Origin: JBJHAX01 sp050480705
GTDB lineage: Bacteria > Actinomycetota > Nitriliruptoria > Nitriliruptorales > Nitriliruptoraceae
Length of the DNA stretch: 64,000 nucleotides
NCBI GenBank assembly: GCA_050480705.1
Contig: JBJHAX010000005.1
Coordinates: forward strand, 1-64,000
Direction of reading: 5' to 3'
Shown here in pieces: positions 14,526 through 23,205 of the stretch. Position 1 is the stretch's first letter; each line of letters starts with the position of its first letter. Below the pieces are notes generated by a model. It saw only the letters and a list, made by a program, of their open reading frames with translations, ran no database searches and was not told the origin of the DNA. The translations under genes were made by a program, and so were the position numbers.

Positions 14526-16920
14526 TGAGCTCGATCCCCGGCGGTTCGGGGAGAAGGCCGCGACCCTGGCGAGGCTGCATCGGGCCGGATTCCCGGTTCC
14601 CGCCGGGATCGCACTGGGTGCGGAGCTGTTCGATGGCTGGCAGGGCGCCGAGCCGCCCCAGGCTGTGGCAACCGAAGTAGCCGCTGCGGTCGCGGCCCTG
14701 GGCCCGGGACCCGTCGTTGTGCGCTCGTCGGCGGTCGGCGAGGACGGCGCTGCAGCCTCCCACGCCGGCATGTTCGTCACGCGCCTCGACGTCACCGGAG
14801 CGAACGAAGCGCTCGCCGCCATCACCGATATTCGCGACTCGGCCCGACTGGGGCGGGTGAGCGTCTACCGGGGGCGCTCCACGCCAGCGCCCGTCGCGGT
14901 GCTCGTGCAGCGCCAGGTCGAGGCGGTCTGTGCGGGCGTGGCCTTCAGCGCAGACCCGGTCACCGGGGAACGCACGACGGTTCGCATCTCTGCTGTGCGC
15001 GGCCTGGCCGAGGCGCTGGTGTCGGGCATCGCACTTGCTGAGGACTGGATCGTCGCCGAAGGCACGGCACCCACCCGGGTGGCCGAGGCGCCCGAAGGAA
15101 CCGTGCTCGACGTGGGCACCGCCCGGGATGTCGCGGACCTCTGCCGCAAGGTCGAGTCCGCGTTGGGTGTGCCCGTCGACGTCGAATGGGCATGTGACGA
15201 AACGGGTGTGAAGATCGTGCAGGCGCGTCCGATCACGGTCGTCCCGTCCCCGCCGCAGGATCCCCTCGAGGGTTCGGGTTGGCAGAAGGACGAGGTCCAC
15301 TATCCGGAGCCGTTCACACCCTTCGGAGCATCCGTGCTCTTCGGTTCCGAGGGACCGATGCCGAGGGCGACGGCAGCCATGGCCGGCGAGTTCGGCCTGG
15401 TCGTCAAGGAGATGCAGACGAAAGTCGTCGGGGGCGAGGTCTACCTGCGCGCCGTGCCGGTTATCGGTCCGGCCGAGCCGAAGGGATCTGCGCCCCCCGC
15501 GTGGCTGCTGGGCATGCTCGCACGGGTGGTGCCGCCGCTGCGCGCCCGCATGCGGGCTGCGCAACGGGTGATCGAGAAAGGACTGCTCGACGACCTGCCG
15601 CGTCAGTGGTCGCGCCACCTGCGCTCGCAGTGGGAAGAACGGACCGGCAGGCTGGCAGGGGTCGCACTCGACGTCCTCGACGACCCTGACCTGCTCGTGC
15701 ACGGTGAGGACGTTCTCGGAGTGGTAGTCGACGGGCAGCACCTGCACTTCCGGCTGGTCATCCCCTACGTCGTGGCCGTGCACGAGTGGGTCCAGGCTGC
15801 AGAGCAGCACCTGGGTTGGGACACCGAACGAGCGGTGGCCGCGCTGCCATCGCCAGCCAGCATGTCGGGGGTGCGCGAGCTCGCCGCCATCGGACGCTCG
15901 ATCCCCACGGAGGATCGGGCCGTGGTCGGCCGCTCGGGCGACCCGGTCGCCGCGTTGGAGGACCTGGGGCATGCCGACCTCGCCAGGCGGTTGGTGACCT
16001 GGATCGCCCGCAACGCCTGGAGGACGAGCAACTACGACCCTGGCTCGCCGGCGCTGGCCGAGCGTCCGGCTCTCATCGCGGCCGCACTCGTCGAACTCGC
16101 CAGCCACGACGCACGCACGGGACCTGACACCGTCGTGCCGGCGGCAGTGGGGCAGGCGCCCGAGTCGGTGCAGACCGCCTACGCGCGGGCGCGGGAACTG
16201 GCGCCGATCCGCGAGGACAACGTGCTGCTGACCGACAACGTGCCGCTCGGCCTGCTGCGCCGGTGGCTGGTGGAAGTGGCCGGCCGGCTCGTCGATCGCG
16301 GACTGCTGGATCGGCGTGACGATGCTGCCTACCTGGAATTCGGCGAGTTGGCCATGGTGCTGACCGGTGGCGAGCTGGCCGATGCGCGCCGCTTGGTCAC
16401 CCAGCGGCGAGGGGAGGAGGCTTGGACGCGAGCGCACCCGGGACCTGCGTTCGTTGGCACGCCGGGTGCACCACCTGACGTGCGGCACCTGCCGAGCGCT
16501 GGTCGCCGCATCAACGCGGCGATGCTGTGGCTGATCGGCCAGGAGTACCCGCCGGCGCACCGCGCCGTGGCACGCAGCCACGGGGTGCTGCGGGGCATCG
16601 GCGCTTCCGCGGGGATCTACCGCGGTCCGGTCCGTGTCATCCGGGGAGAGTCCGACTTCGGCCGTCTGCGGTCCGGTGATGTGATGGTCTGCAGGGTGAC
16701 GACACCTTCATGGACCATCTTGTTCGCGATGGCCGGTGCGTTGGTGACCGACGGCGGCGGGCTGCTCAGCCACGCCGCGATCGTCGCGCGCGAGCACGGG
16801 CTCCCAGCCGTGGTCGCCACCTCGACGGCAACCCGTGAGTTGCGCGACGGAGACGTCGTCGAGGTCGACGGAGGCAGCGGCACCGTGCGGCGCGTGAGCG
16901 ACGTTCGCCGTGTGCGCTGA
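14503..16920 (+). CDS. PEP-synthase/rifampin-phosphotransferase-like dikinase
   Basis: This 805-residue protein has three parts. An ATP-grasp domain (about 1-250) begins FGEKAATLARLHRAGFPVPAG and VVVRSSAVGEDGAAASHAG. A long middle domain includes REDNV and GLLDRRDDAAYLEF. A C-terminal swivelling domain carries TDGGGLLSHAAIVAREHG, with the phospho-accepting His at residue 757. These three parts in this order match rifampin phosphotransferase (Rph) and PEP-synthase-like proteins of actinomycetes. Rph phosphorylates rifamycins from ATP. PEP synthase makes PEP from pyruvate. Length and the preceding TetR gene favour an Rph-like role, but the substrate is unproven. ATG 14503 has a strong AGGAGGT site. 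Confidence 0.8.
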   Translation: MGAATLTDELDPRRFGEKAATLARLHRAGFPVPAGIALGAELFDGWQGAEPPQAVATEVAAAVAALGPGPVVVRSSAVGEDGAAASHAGMFVTRLDVTGANEALAAITDIRDSARLGRVSVYRGRSTPAPVAVLVQRQVEAVCAGVAFSADPVTGERTTVRISAVRGLAEALVSGIALAEDWIVAEGTAPTRVAEAPEGTVLDVGTARDVADLCRKVESALGVPVDVEWACDETGVKIVQARPITVVPSPPQDPLEGSGWQKDEVHYPEPFTPFGASVLFGSEGPMPRATAAMAGEFGLVVKEMQTKVVGGEVYLRAVPVIGPAEPKGSAPPAWLLGMLARVVPPLRARMRAAQRVIEKGLLDDLPRQWSRHLRSQWEERTGRLAGVALDVLDDPDLLVHGEDVLGVVVDGQHLHFRLVIPYVVAVHEWVQAAEQHLGWDTERAVAALPSPASMSGVRELAAIGRSIPTEDRAVVGRSGDPVAALEDLGHADLARRLVTWIARNAWRTSNYDPGSPALAERPALIAAALVELASHDARTGPDTVVPAAVGQAPESVQTAYARARELAPIREDNVLLTDNVPLGLLRRWLVEVAGRLVDRGLLDRRDDAAYLEFGELAMVLTGGELADARRLVTQRRGEEAWTRAHPGPAFVGTPGAPPDVRHLPSAGRRINAAMLWLIGQEYPPAHRAVARSHGVLRGIGASAGIYRGPVRVIRGESDFGRLRSGDVMVCRVTTPSWTILFAMAGALVTDGGGLLSHAAIVAREHGLPAVVATSTATRELRDGDVVEVDGGSGTVRRVSDVRRVR

Positions 16921-17056
16921 AGACGCTGGCGCCGTGAATCATCCAGGTGTGGCAACGGTCCTGTGATGGCGTCGGTTGTCCCGCTGCGGTCGCTCACCGT
17001 TGTCGGGAGATGTTCGATCATCGGGCGGCGTGGCCGCGCCCTCGCCGCGCGGTGGC

Positions 17057-17869
17057 TCAGGCATAGCGCAGCGACCCGGGGGTCGTGAGCGTCTCGCCGG
17101 TCTCGAGCACGGTCTTCAGTCCCGAGAGGATCATCGGCCAGCCGCCGTACAGCTCCGGGTTCGCGTCGATCGGGAGCTGGTCATGGATCACCGTCAGTCG
17201 GCACGAGTCACCGACCGGTTCGATCTCCCAGGTGACCCGCGACGTGCCGGCAGCCTGCACCTCCTCGCTCCACATCGCCGTGAAGCTCTGCACGAGGCGG
17301 CGTGGCGGGTCGACCTCGAGGTTGGCGCCCTCGGCGATCACCATGCCGCCGGGCGCCACACTCTGATAGGCCGATCCCGGGGTCCAGTCGGAGCGGGTTT
17401 CGACCCCGAAGCTGTAGGAAGCGCGCAGCGATGGGTCGGTGATCGCCTGCCACAGGCGCTCGGGTGTCGTCTTGATGTAGATCTCGAACACCGCCATCGC
17501 GCCCTCGCCATCAGGATCGGCGATCAGCGGCACCTGGTGCCTGACGTCGAACTGCTCCATCGTTGCTGCCTCCAGTTGTCGTTTCAGGCCGGTGAGCGTC
17601 GCCGCCCACGGCTCCGAGAACTTGCTCACCCAGCGGTCGTGGACGAGCCGGATAGGGACCGGGTTGAGGAAGTGCAGCTTCTCGCGGCCCTGCTTGCGGG
17701 TGGTCACCAGTCCGGCGTCCTCGAGGATCCGCAGGTGCTTCATGACCCCGAAGCGCGTCATCGGCAGTTCGCGCTCCAGTGACGTCAGCGATTGGCCGTC
17801 GTTGGCGAAGAGAGCGTCGAGCAACGTCCTCCTCGTGGGGTCTGCCAGCGCCTTGAAGACCTCGTCCAT
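17057..17869 (-). CDS. ArsR-type HTH fused to an AHSA1/SRPBCC domain
   Basis: In this 270-residue fusion, residues 1 to about 85 are an ArsR winged helix (FKALADPTRRTLLDALFANDGQSLTSLERELPM, then VMKHLRILEDAGLV). Residues about 120-265 are an SRPBCC domain (VFEIYIKTTPERLWQAITDP...SYSFGVETRSDWTPGS), the Aha1-like START fold that binds hydrophobic ligands. Such fusions occur in actinomycetes. The SRPBCC part could act as the sensing domain of the repressor. The start codon is nearly at the predicted transcription start, so the message may be leaderless. Confidence 0.85.
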   Translation of the reverse strand: MDEVFKALADPTRRTLLDALFANDGQSLTSLERELPMTRFGVMKHLRILEDAGLVTTRKQGREKLHFLNPVPIRLVHDRWVSKFSEPWAATLTGLKRQLEAATMEQFDVRHQVPLIADPDGEGAMAVFEIYIKTTPERLWQAITDPSLRASYSFGVETRSDWTPGSAYQSVAPGGMVIAEGANLEVDPPRRLVQSFTAMWSEEVQAAGTSRVTWEIEPVGDSCRLTVIHDQLPIDANPELYGGWPMILSGLKTVLETGETLTTPGSLRYA

Positions 17870-17876
17870 GCGCGGG

Positions 17877-17906
17877 ACAATACGTGACTAAATAGTAACA
17901 TGTCAA
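17877..17906 (-). promoter_or_regulatory. Promoter with embedded palindrome for the ArsR-SRPBCC gene
   Basis: On the minus strand TTGACA (17906-17901) and TATTGT (17882-17877) form a -35/-10 pair with an 18-bp spacer. The spacer contains GTTACTATTTAGTCAC (17884-17899), a palindrome with one mismatched pair (ACTA-TT-TAGT core). Bound by the ArsR-type protein encoded downstream, it would block its own promoter. The -10 lies only about seven bases from the start codon. Confidence 0.65.
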
Positions 17907-18099
17907 CCGTCGTCGCCGGGCGACGTTTGGCAGGACAGGCGGCGTACGTCCTTGCGAACCGATGACCTTGTGCCCGAGTCGCCATCTCGTGCCGGTGATT
18001 GGCTGCCGGCGCCGGCGCCGCACGCACCCGGCGCAGCGCTCATGCGGAGTTCGCGGGGGCGACGGCTTCGATGCCTGTCCCACGATCGGGGAGATGACC

Positions 18100-19074
18100 A
18101 TGCGAGGATCCGACCGCGTGGCGCTAGTGCCCTATGTCGCGCGATTCGTGCTGCTGCATGCCGCCGTGGCATCACTCGTCGCGGCGCTCGTGCTGCCGGT
18201 CCAGCGGATGCTGCCCGCAGCGCAACGGGTGACGCTCGACGCCTTCGCCCCCTACCAGCCGCTGGGGATCCAGACGCTGGCCGGGCAGGTGGTCCGAGCC
18301 GTCGTCATCGCGCTCGTGCTGTATGCGTTCATGGGCACGGTGCTTCGCTCCGCACGGGCCGGCATGGTCCTGTTCGGAGCGCTGTGGGGGCTCGCTGTCG
18401 TCGGATCGGTCGAGCCGATGCCCGGATCGATCGAAGGGGTGCTCTACGTGCTGGCGACCCCGGCCGAGCACGTGCTGGTCCTCGCCGCGAGTGCGGTCGA
18501 GGCAGGAGTGTTCGTGGCAGCGTTCGTGTGGTGGCAGCGGCGGGCATCACCGATCAGGGTCGAGCCGCCTGGTCGTCTGGATCAGTCGGCGTCCCCGGCC
18601 GGCGGTGGTTTCGTGCTCCGTTTCACCACCGTCCACGTCGTGACCTACGCGGTGGCGGGCATCGTGTTCTTCTCGTTGCAGGACTACGAGACGATCTTCG
18701 CGACTGAGGAGGTGTTCGCCCACTTCCGTCCGCTCGACGGCGACCCCTTCGTCGCGGCGGCGATCCCGGCCCAGCTGCTCCGTGGTGCGCTGCTTGCACT
18801 GCTGGTGATGCCGTTCGCTGCGGGGTTCCTGCGTGCCCGGCACGGCTGGGCGCTGTTGTTCGTCCTCCTGTGGGGGTTGACGCACCTCGCCTCGCCGATC
18901 TTCGTCCCGGCGCTCATCGCGGCGGGATGGGGCGAGGCGCCGCGACTGCTGTTGCTCGGGACCCCCGAAGTGACGGCTCAGATGCTGGTCTTCGCTGTGC
19001 TGCTCGTCGCCTGGCAGGACCGTGCCGCACGACGGCGTGCGGCGGGTTCGGGCGAGGTCACCGCAGCAACCTGA
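18100..19074 (+). CDS. Multi-pass membrane protein of unknown function
   Basis: This 324-residue protein has about eight hydrophobic spans in two blocks. They are separated by a soluble loop around residues 150-175 (QRRASPIRVEPPGRLDQSASPAGG). I see no known motif. ATG 18100 is preferred because GGGGAG lies at a proper distance. A second ATG six bases upstream is too close to that site. It is convergent with, and overlaps by 17 bp, the TetR gene that follows. Confidence 0.65.
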   Translation: MRGSDRVALVPYVARFVLLHAAVASLVAALVLPVQRMLPAAQRVTLDAFAPYQPLGIQTLAGQVVRAVVIALVLYAFMGTVLRSARAGMVLFGALWGLAVVGSVEPMPGSIEGVLYVLATPAEHVLVLAASAVEAGVFVAAFVWWQRRASPIRVEPPGRLDQSASPAGGGFVLRFTTVHVVTYAVAGIVFFSLQDYETIFATEEVFAHFRPLDGDPFVAAAIPAQLLRGALLALLVMPFAAGFLRARHGWALLFVLLWGLTHLASPIFVPALIAAGWGEAPRLLLLGTPEVTAQMLVFAVLLVAWQDRAARRRAAGSGEVTAAT

Positions 19075-19642
19075 GCACGCTCGCTGTGATCCGCTCGCCG
19101 AGGCGTGCGTCGACGGGTTCGCCGGTGATGAGGATCCGGTAGTAGAGCGGCGCAGCGAGCATGTCCAGTGCGTGGTCGATCATGTCGTCGCCGGCGCTGA
19201 TCTCGCCACGGCTGCGGGCATGTTCGATGATGCGCCGCGCCGAATCGCGCCGCGGCTCGACGAACCCCTCGCGCATCGCGACGGCGAACGCGGGTTTGCG
19301 CGCCATCTGGTCGACGACGGTGGGGATCAGGCGCGCGATCCGGTCGTCGGAGAATGCCGTGACGAGCCCGTCGATCAGAGCCCGGAGATCACCGTCGAGA
19401 CTGCCCGTGTCGGGGTCGGGGACGTCACGCGCCAGCGTCGTCACGGCTGCGAGCACCAGGTCGTCCTTGGACGGCCATCGGCGGTAGATGGTGGCTTTGC
19501 TCACGCCCGCGCGTGCGGCGATCGCGTCCGTGGTCGTCCCGTCGAAACCGTGCTCGGCGAGTAGGTCCAAGGTGGCCGCGATGATCGTGTCGTCGCTCTC
19601 AGCGCTGCGTGGCCGTCCGCGCATGGTGGCCGGTCCGGTCAT
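19058..19642 (-). CDS. TetR-family transcriptional regulator
   Basis: This 194-residue protein has the N-terminal HTH RGRPRSAESDDTIIAATLDLLAEHGF, then ATIYRRWPSKDDLVLAAV. A TetR_C_11-like C-terminal domain ends EPVDARLGERITASVLRLL. Its start overlaps the stop of the DUF4260 gene (ATGA at 19639-19642), so both form one leftward operon. The perfect palindrome at 20077-20088 upstream of that operon is its probable operator. Confidence 0.87.
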   Translation of the reverse strand: MTGPATMRGRPRSAESDDTIIAATLDLLAEHGFDGTTTDAIAARAGVSKATIYRRWPSKDDLVLAAVTTLARDVPDPDTGSLDGDLRALIDGLVTAFSDDRIARLIPTVVDQMARKPAFAVAMREGFVEPRRDSARRIIEHARSRGEISAGDDMIDHALDMLAAPLYYRILITGEPVDARLGERITASVLRLLR

Positions 19643-20034
19643 GCCCCGGCCACGCGCTGCAGGTGCGTCGTGCGCGGCCCGTCGGGATATTTGAGTCCGT
19701 AGCCGACGACCCGGTCGATGCCGATGTGTGCGATCCACACCGCTGCGACGGCCAGCGCCATCGCCGCACCCACGATCGTTGCGAACGCTGCGAGCGCCAG
19801 TGGCACCACGAGGGTGTGTGTCACGTTGTAGGTGACGGCGCCGATCCTCGATCCGGCGAGGTAGCCGAGCAGGCCGACGTCCGGCGCGAGCGCCAGCGCG
19901 AGAAACCACCACCAGCTCGTGCCCGTTGTGTAGAACACCCAGGTGGCGGCGAGCGCCAGTGACGCCCCCTCGAGGCGCAGCACGATCGACGGCGACGTCA
20001 TCGATCGCCGGGTGCGTGTGGAGACTGCGGTCAT
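19639..20034 (-). CDS. DUF4260-family membrane protein
   Basis: This 131-residue protein matches the DUF4260 pattern: VLRLEGASLALAATWVF, then WWWFLALALAPDVGLLGYLAG and GYGLKYPDGPRTTHLQR. It has about four hydrophobic segments and is probably an integral membrane protein. Its function is unknown. It is commonly coupled to a TetR regulator, as here. The ATG at 20032-20034 follows GAGGAGTGAG. It is probably the gene controlled by the TetR protein in the same operon. Confidence 0.82.
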   Translation of the reverse strand: MTAVSTRTRRSMTSPSIVLRLEGASLALAATWVFYTTGTSWWWFLALALAPDVGLLGYLAGSRIGAVTYNVTHTLVVPLALAAFATIVGAAMALAVAAVWIAHIGIDRVVGYGLKYPDGPRTTHLQRVAGA

Positions 20035-20076
20035 GGGCCTCACTCCTCATGGGATGCAGCGGGCGCTGCGTCTAGA

Positions 20077-20092
20077 TACGGTACCGTACCGT
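20077..20092. promoter_or_regulatory. TetR-type operator upstream of the DUF4260-TetR operon
   Basis: TACGGTACCGTA (20077-20088) is a perfect 12-bp palindrome, and CCGTA repeats to 20092. It lies in the 86-bp interval between the leftward DUF4260-TetR operon and a rightward small membrane gene, so it could control both directions. GGTACC-centred sites of this kind are frequent targets of TetR regulators. Confidence 0.65.
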
Positions 20093-20120
20093 ACTCAACG
20101 TGCCACGTGGGAGGCCAGCC

Positions 20121-20360
20121 GTGCCCTCATCAGATGATCGTCACGCTGCGGCGGGTGGAAGCCCGCGCTGGGTGCTACTGCTGGTCGCAGCTGCCGTCCT
20201 TCCGGTCACGTCCCTCTTCCTCCACGCTGCGGGACGCCTTTCTGCGCAGTCCATGGTGATCGTGGTCGTGGTCACCGCCGCATTGACCTTCTTCGGGGTG
20301 CGTCGCTGTGCCCTGGACGACGCGACGCGACCGTTTGCTCCCGGCCGGACCGATCGTTAG
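20121..20360 (+). CDS. Small two-span membrane protein
   Basis: This 79-residue protein has two hydrophobic stretches, WVLLLVAAAVLPVTSLFLHAA and SMVIVVVVTAALTFFGV, with short charged ends. No family is recognised. The GTG at 20121 follows GGGAGG at 20110-20115. Its promoter region includes the TetR palindrome, so it may belong to the same regulon as the DUF4260 gene. Confidence 0.5.
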   Translation: MPSSDDRHAAAGGSPRWVLLLVAAAVLPVTSLFLHAAGRLSAQSMVIVVVVTAALTFFGVRRCALDDATRPFAPGRTDR

Positions 20361-20606
20361 GTTGGCGGCCATGGGACTCCAGCTCTACTTCTGATCCGCG
20401 CGGTCCTCGCTGGGCATCCAGCGACGAGCCGCTGACGTCGGCTGCCATCTTCGAGGCGGCCGGCCGCCTGCATCCTCAGGCGAAGGATCTCTCGACGCGG
20501 TTCGCGCGAACCATCTGCTGCAGCGGGGACATCTCGCCAGGTGCGCCAGGTGCGCACGGATCCGCCTGTGCCGTCGCGGCATAGGGCTCAATTCGGTGAG
20601 CGTCCC

Positions 20607-21602
20607 ATGAACAAGCTTCCCCCGCCTTCCGTCTACGACCTCGAGTACGACACGCTGCGCTCCTCCGTCGGCGAGAGGACCGCAGCGCGTACCTATCGCC
20701 GCCTGTACGTCGACCGCCGCCGGCCGGATGCATCGCTGGCTGGGATCGAGACTGCGACCGGCACGGCCGGCGCCCGGCCACTGACGGTGCTCACCACGAG
20801 CCCCGGCCGGATGTCGACCAAGTTCCTGTTCGGGCTGCCCAATGGCGGTGCGATCGAGGCCGTGCTGATCCGCCGACGCACCGGCATGACCGCCTGTGTG
20901 TCCTCACAGGTCGGATGCGCATTCGGCTGCACGTTCTGCGCGTCAGGCCAGCGGGGACTGCAGCGTCACCTGCGTGCCGGCGAGATCGTCCAGCAGGTGC
21001 TCGAACTCGGTCCTCGCGTCAACCGCATCGTGTTCATGGGCATCGGCGAGCCGCTGCACAACTACAGCCAGGTGCTGGCCGCCATCCGGATCCTGCGGGA
21101 CCGGCGTGGCCTCGCGATGCGCACCAGCGGGATCACCATCTCCACGATCGGGATTCCAAAGCGCCTGCGGCAACTGCGTGAAGAACACCTGAAGATCAAC
21201 CTCACCGTCTCGCTGCACGCGACCACCGACGAGGTCCGTCAACGACTGATTCCGGGCGCGCGCAGCCACGCCATCGCGGAGGTTCTGGGCTCGAGTTGCT
21301 CGTGGGCGCAACGCCACAACCGGCCGGTGACCTACGTCTACCTGCTGCTTCCCGAGGTCAACGACACACCGGAGGATGCCGCCCGCCTCGTCGAGTTCCT
21401 CGCACGCACCCCGGCCCGGGTGAACCTGATGCGGTGGAATCCCGTCCTCGGCGGCGACAGGTTCCGCCGGATCGACGACCGTGGCCTCACAGCCTTCAAG
21501 AAGCGACTGGTGTCGGGCGGCCTGAACGTCACCGTCCGTGACACGCAGGGCAAGGACATCGACGCCGCCTGCGGCCAGCTGCGTTTGCGCGAGATCGCGT
21601 GA
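20607..21602 (+). CDS. RlmN/Cfr-type radical SAM methyltransferase
   Basis: This 331-residue protein has the radical SAM cluster motif CAFGCTFC, followed by MGIGEPL, TVSLHATTDEVRQ and the C-terminal DIDAACGQL. That last motif carries the second catalytic Cys of RlmN and Cfr. RlmN makes 2-methyladenosine at 23S rRNA A2503 and in some tRNAs. Cfr makes 8-methyladenosine and gives antibiotic resistance. Here the late motif reads NLMRWNP, unlike the NLIPFNP I associate with housekeeping RlmN, and the N-terminal domain is short. This may be a second, divergent family member. ATG 20607 has no strong ribosome-binding site. Confidence 0.82.
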   Translation: MNKLPPPSVYDLEYDTLRSSVGERTAARTYRRLYVDRRRPDASLAGIETATGTAGARPLTVLTTSPGRMSTKFLFGLPNGGAIEAVLIRRRTGMTACVSSQVGCAFGCTFCASGQRGLQRHLRAGEIVQQVLELGPRVNRIVFMGIGEPLHNYSQVLAAIRILRDRRGLAMRTSGITISTIGIPKRLRQLREEHLKINLTVSLHATTDEVRQRLIPGARSHAIAEVLGSSCSWAQRHNRPVTYVYLLLPEVNDTPEDAARLVEFLARTPARVNLMRWNPVLGGDRFRRIDDRGLTAFKKRLVSGGLNVTVRDTQGKDIDAACGQLRLREIA

Positions 21603-22648
21603 CGGGCGGATCCCGTCGCGTCGATAGCGTTTCCGAAGACCGGCCGACGACCGGTCCGCGCCGCAGGAGGCACGCGTTGCACGCGCTGATCGAGCGCCGC
21701 CAGGCCTGGATCTACCTGTGCGCTGCGTGCCTGGGCCTCGCCGCCGGCACGCTGGCTCCGGCGGCGACCGGGCGGCTGGAGGTGCTGGTCTGGCCGACGC
21801 TCGCGCTGCTGCTGTACGCGACCTTCGTGCAAGTCCGCGTGACGCGGCTGGAACGCGGGGTCGTCGACGCACGATTCCTCGCCGCCGTCCTGCTCGGCAA
21901 CTTCGTCGTCCTTCCCGCGCTCGTATGGAGCCTGCTTCCCCTGGCAGGTGACGACGCGGCAGTCCGGGTGGGGGTCCTGCTCGTGCTACTGGTGCCGTGC
22001 ACCGACTGGTTCCTCACCTTCTCCCACCTGGCCGGAGGCGACACCAGAAAGGCGATCGCCGTCACCCCGATCCTCCTGGTCGTGCAGATGGCGCTCCTTC
22101 CCGTGTACCTGGCGCTGTTCCTCGGCCAGGCATTTGGTGAGCTGGTCGCGGCCGGCCGGGTCGCCACCGTCTTCGTGACGCTCATCGTCGTGCCGTTCGC
22201 CGCCGCGTGGTTCACGCAGCGCGTGCTCGACACGCGTCGTTCGGACCGTGTCGCCGCCCGGCTCGCGAGCCTTCCCGTCGTCCTGTTGGCGGGCGTGATG
22301 TTCCTGCTCGCCGCGTCGCAGGTGGGGCTCGTGCTCGACTCGACCGGCGTGCTGGCGCGTCTGCTCGTCGTCTACAGCCTGTTTCTTGCCGGAGCGGGGC
22401 TCGCCGGCGTTCTTCTCGGCCGGCTCATGCGGCTCGACGCGCCGGGCAGGACCACGACCGTGTTCTCGTTGGCGACGCGCAACTCGTTCGTGGTGCTGCC
22501 CTTCGCGCTCGCACTGCCCGGCGGTTTCGAGCTCGCCGTGGTAGCGGTGGTGCTGCAGTCCCTGGTGGAACTGTTCGGCATGATCATCTACCTGCGCATC
22601 GTGCCGGTCGCCGTCGGGGTGCGGACGATCCCCGGCGGGCAGCCGTGA
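21599..22648 (+). CDS. Bile acid:Na+/arsenite (ACR3-like) transporter family protein
   Basis: This 349-residue protein has an arginine-rich cytoplasmic N-terminus and about ten hydrophobic spans. PCTDWFLTFSHLAGGD corresponds to the conserved polar break of the ACR3/BASS fold. Late ATRNSFVVLPFALALPGG matches the second crossing region of that family. ACR3 transporters export arsenite. The characteristic Cys of arsenite transporters is present in the PC motif, but substrate remains uncertain and organic anions are possible. The GTG start overlaps the stop of the radical SAM gene by four bases, so they are co-translated. Confidence 0.75.
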   Translation: MTGGSRRVDSVSEDRPTTGPRRRRHALHALIERRQAWIYLCAACLGLAAGTLAPAATGRLEVLVWPTLALLLYATFVQVRVTRLERGVVDARFLAAVLLGNFVVLPALVWSLLPLAGDDAAVRVGVLLVLLVPCTDWFLTFSHLAGGDTRKAIAVTPILLVVQMALLPVYLALFLGQAFGELVAAGRVATVFVTLIVVPFAAAWFTQRVLDTRRSDRVAARLASLPVVLLAGVMFLLAASQVGLVLDSTGVLARLLVVYSLFLAGAGLAGVLLGRLMRLDAPGRTTTVFSLATRNSFVVLPFALALPGGFELAVVAVVLQSLVELFGMIIYLRIVPVAVGVRTIPGGQP

Positions 22649-22683
22649 ATGCCGGCCGACGGCCTTCCATGAGAGGAGTGACC

Positions 22684-23157
22684 GTGAGTGCCCAAGACTG
22701 GCCGCCTCGGCTCGTGACGCATGGCGACGCGGCAGAACTCGCGCGGCTGCTCCACGACTTCAACGTCGAGTACGACACGCCCACGCCCGGCGTCGCCGCA
22801 CTCACCGAACGGCTGCGCACGCTGCTCGCCGGCGAGACAACCCTCGCGTTGCTGGCCGGTGAACCGGCTGTAGGGGTGGCGCTCGTGACGTTGCGAACGA
22901 ACGTCTGGTACGAGGGGCCGGTCGCGCTTCTCGACGAGTTGTACGTCGTGCCGCCGTTGCGCGGTCATGGCATCGGCTCGGCGCTCGTCGAGCTGTTGCT
23001 CGCCGTCGCACGTGAGCGTGGGATCGCGCTCGTCGAGATCAACGTCGACGAGGGCGATGTCGACGCGCAGCGCTTCTATGCACGCCATGGCTTCCTGGTC
23101 CGCGATCCACACTCGGGCGAGCGAGCCTTCTACCTCGCGCGCGAGCTGGCTGACTGA
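22684..23157 (+). CDS. GNAT-family N-acetyltransferase
   Basis: This 157-residue protein has the GNAT acetyl-CoA loop VVPPLRGHGIGSALVELLL (motif R/Q-x-x-G-x-G/A). The late motif DAQRFYARHGF is also typical. The start is placed at GTG 22684 because AGAGGAG lies five bases upstream. An in-frame ATG at 22669 is an alternative. The substrate is unknown. It follows the transporter gene by 35 bp and may be the last gene of that operon. Confidence 0.85.
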   Translation: MSAQDWPPRLVTHGDAAELARLLHDFNVEYDTPTPGVAALTERLRTLLAGETTLALLAGEPAVGVALVTLRTNVWYEGPVALLDELYVVPPLRGHGIGSALVELLLAVARERGIALVEINVDEGDVDAQRFYARHGFLVRDPHSGERAFYLARELAD

Positions 23158-23205
23158 CCGCACTGGCTGCGCAGCTCGGACTCCGGGACGGCCAGATCGT
23201 TGCAT

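Noticed and set aside
14317..16581. Open frame of about 750 codons on the minus strand under the dikinase gene
   Set aside because: No domain-like sequence. The plus-strand gene has all expected family motifs and a good ribosome-binding site.
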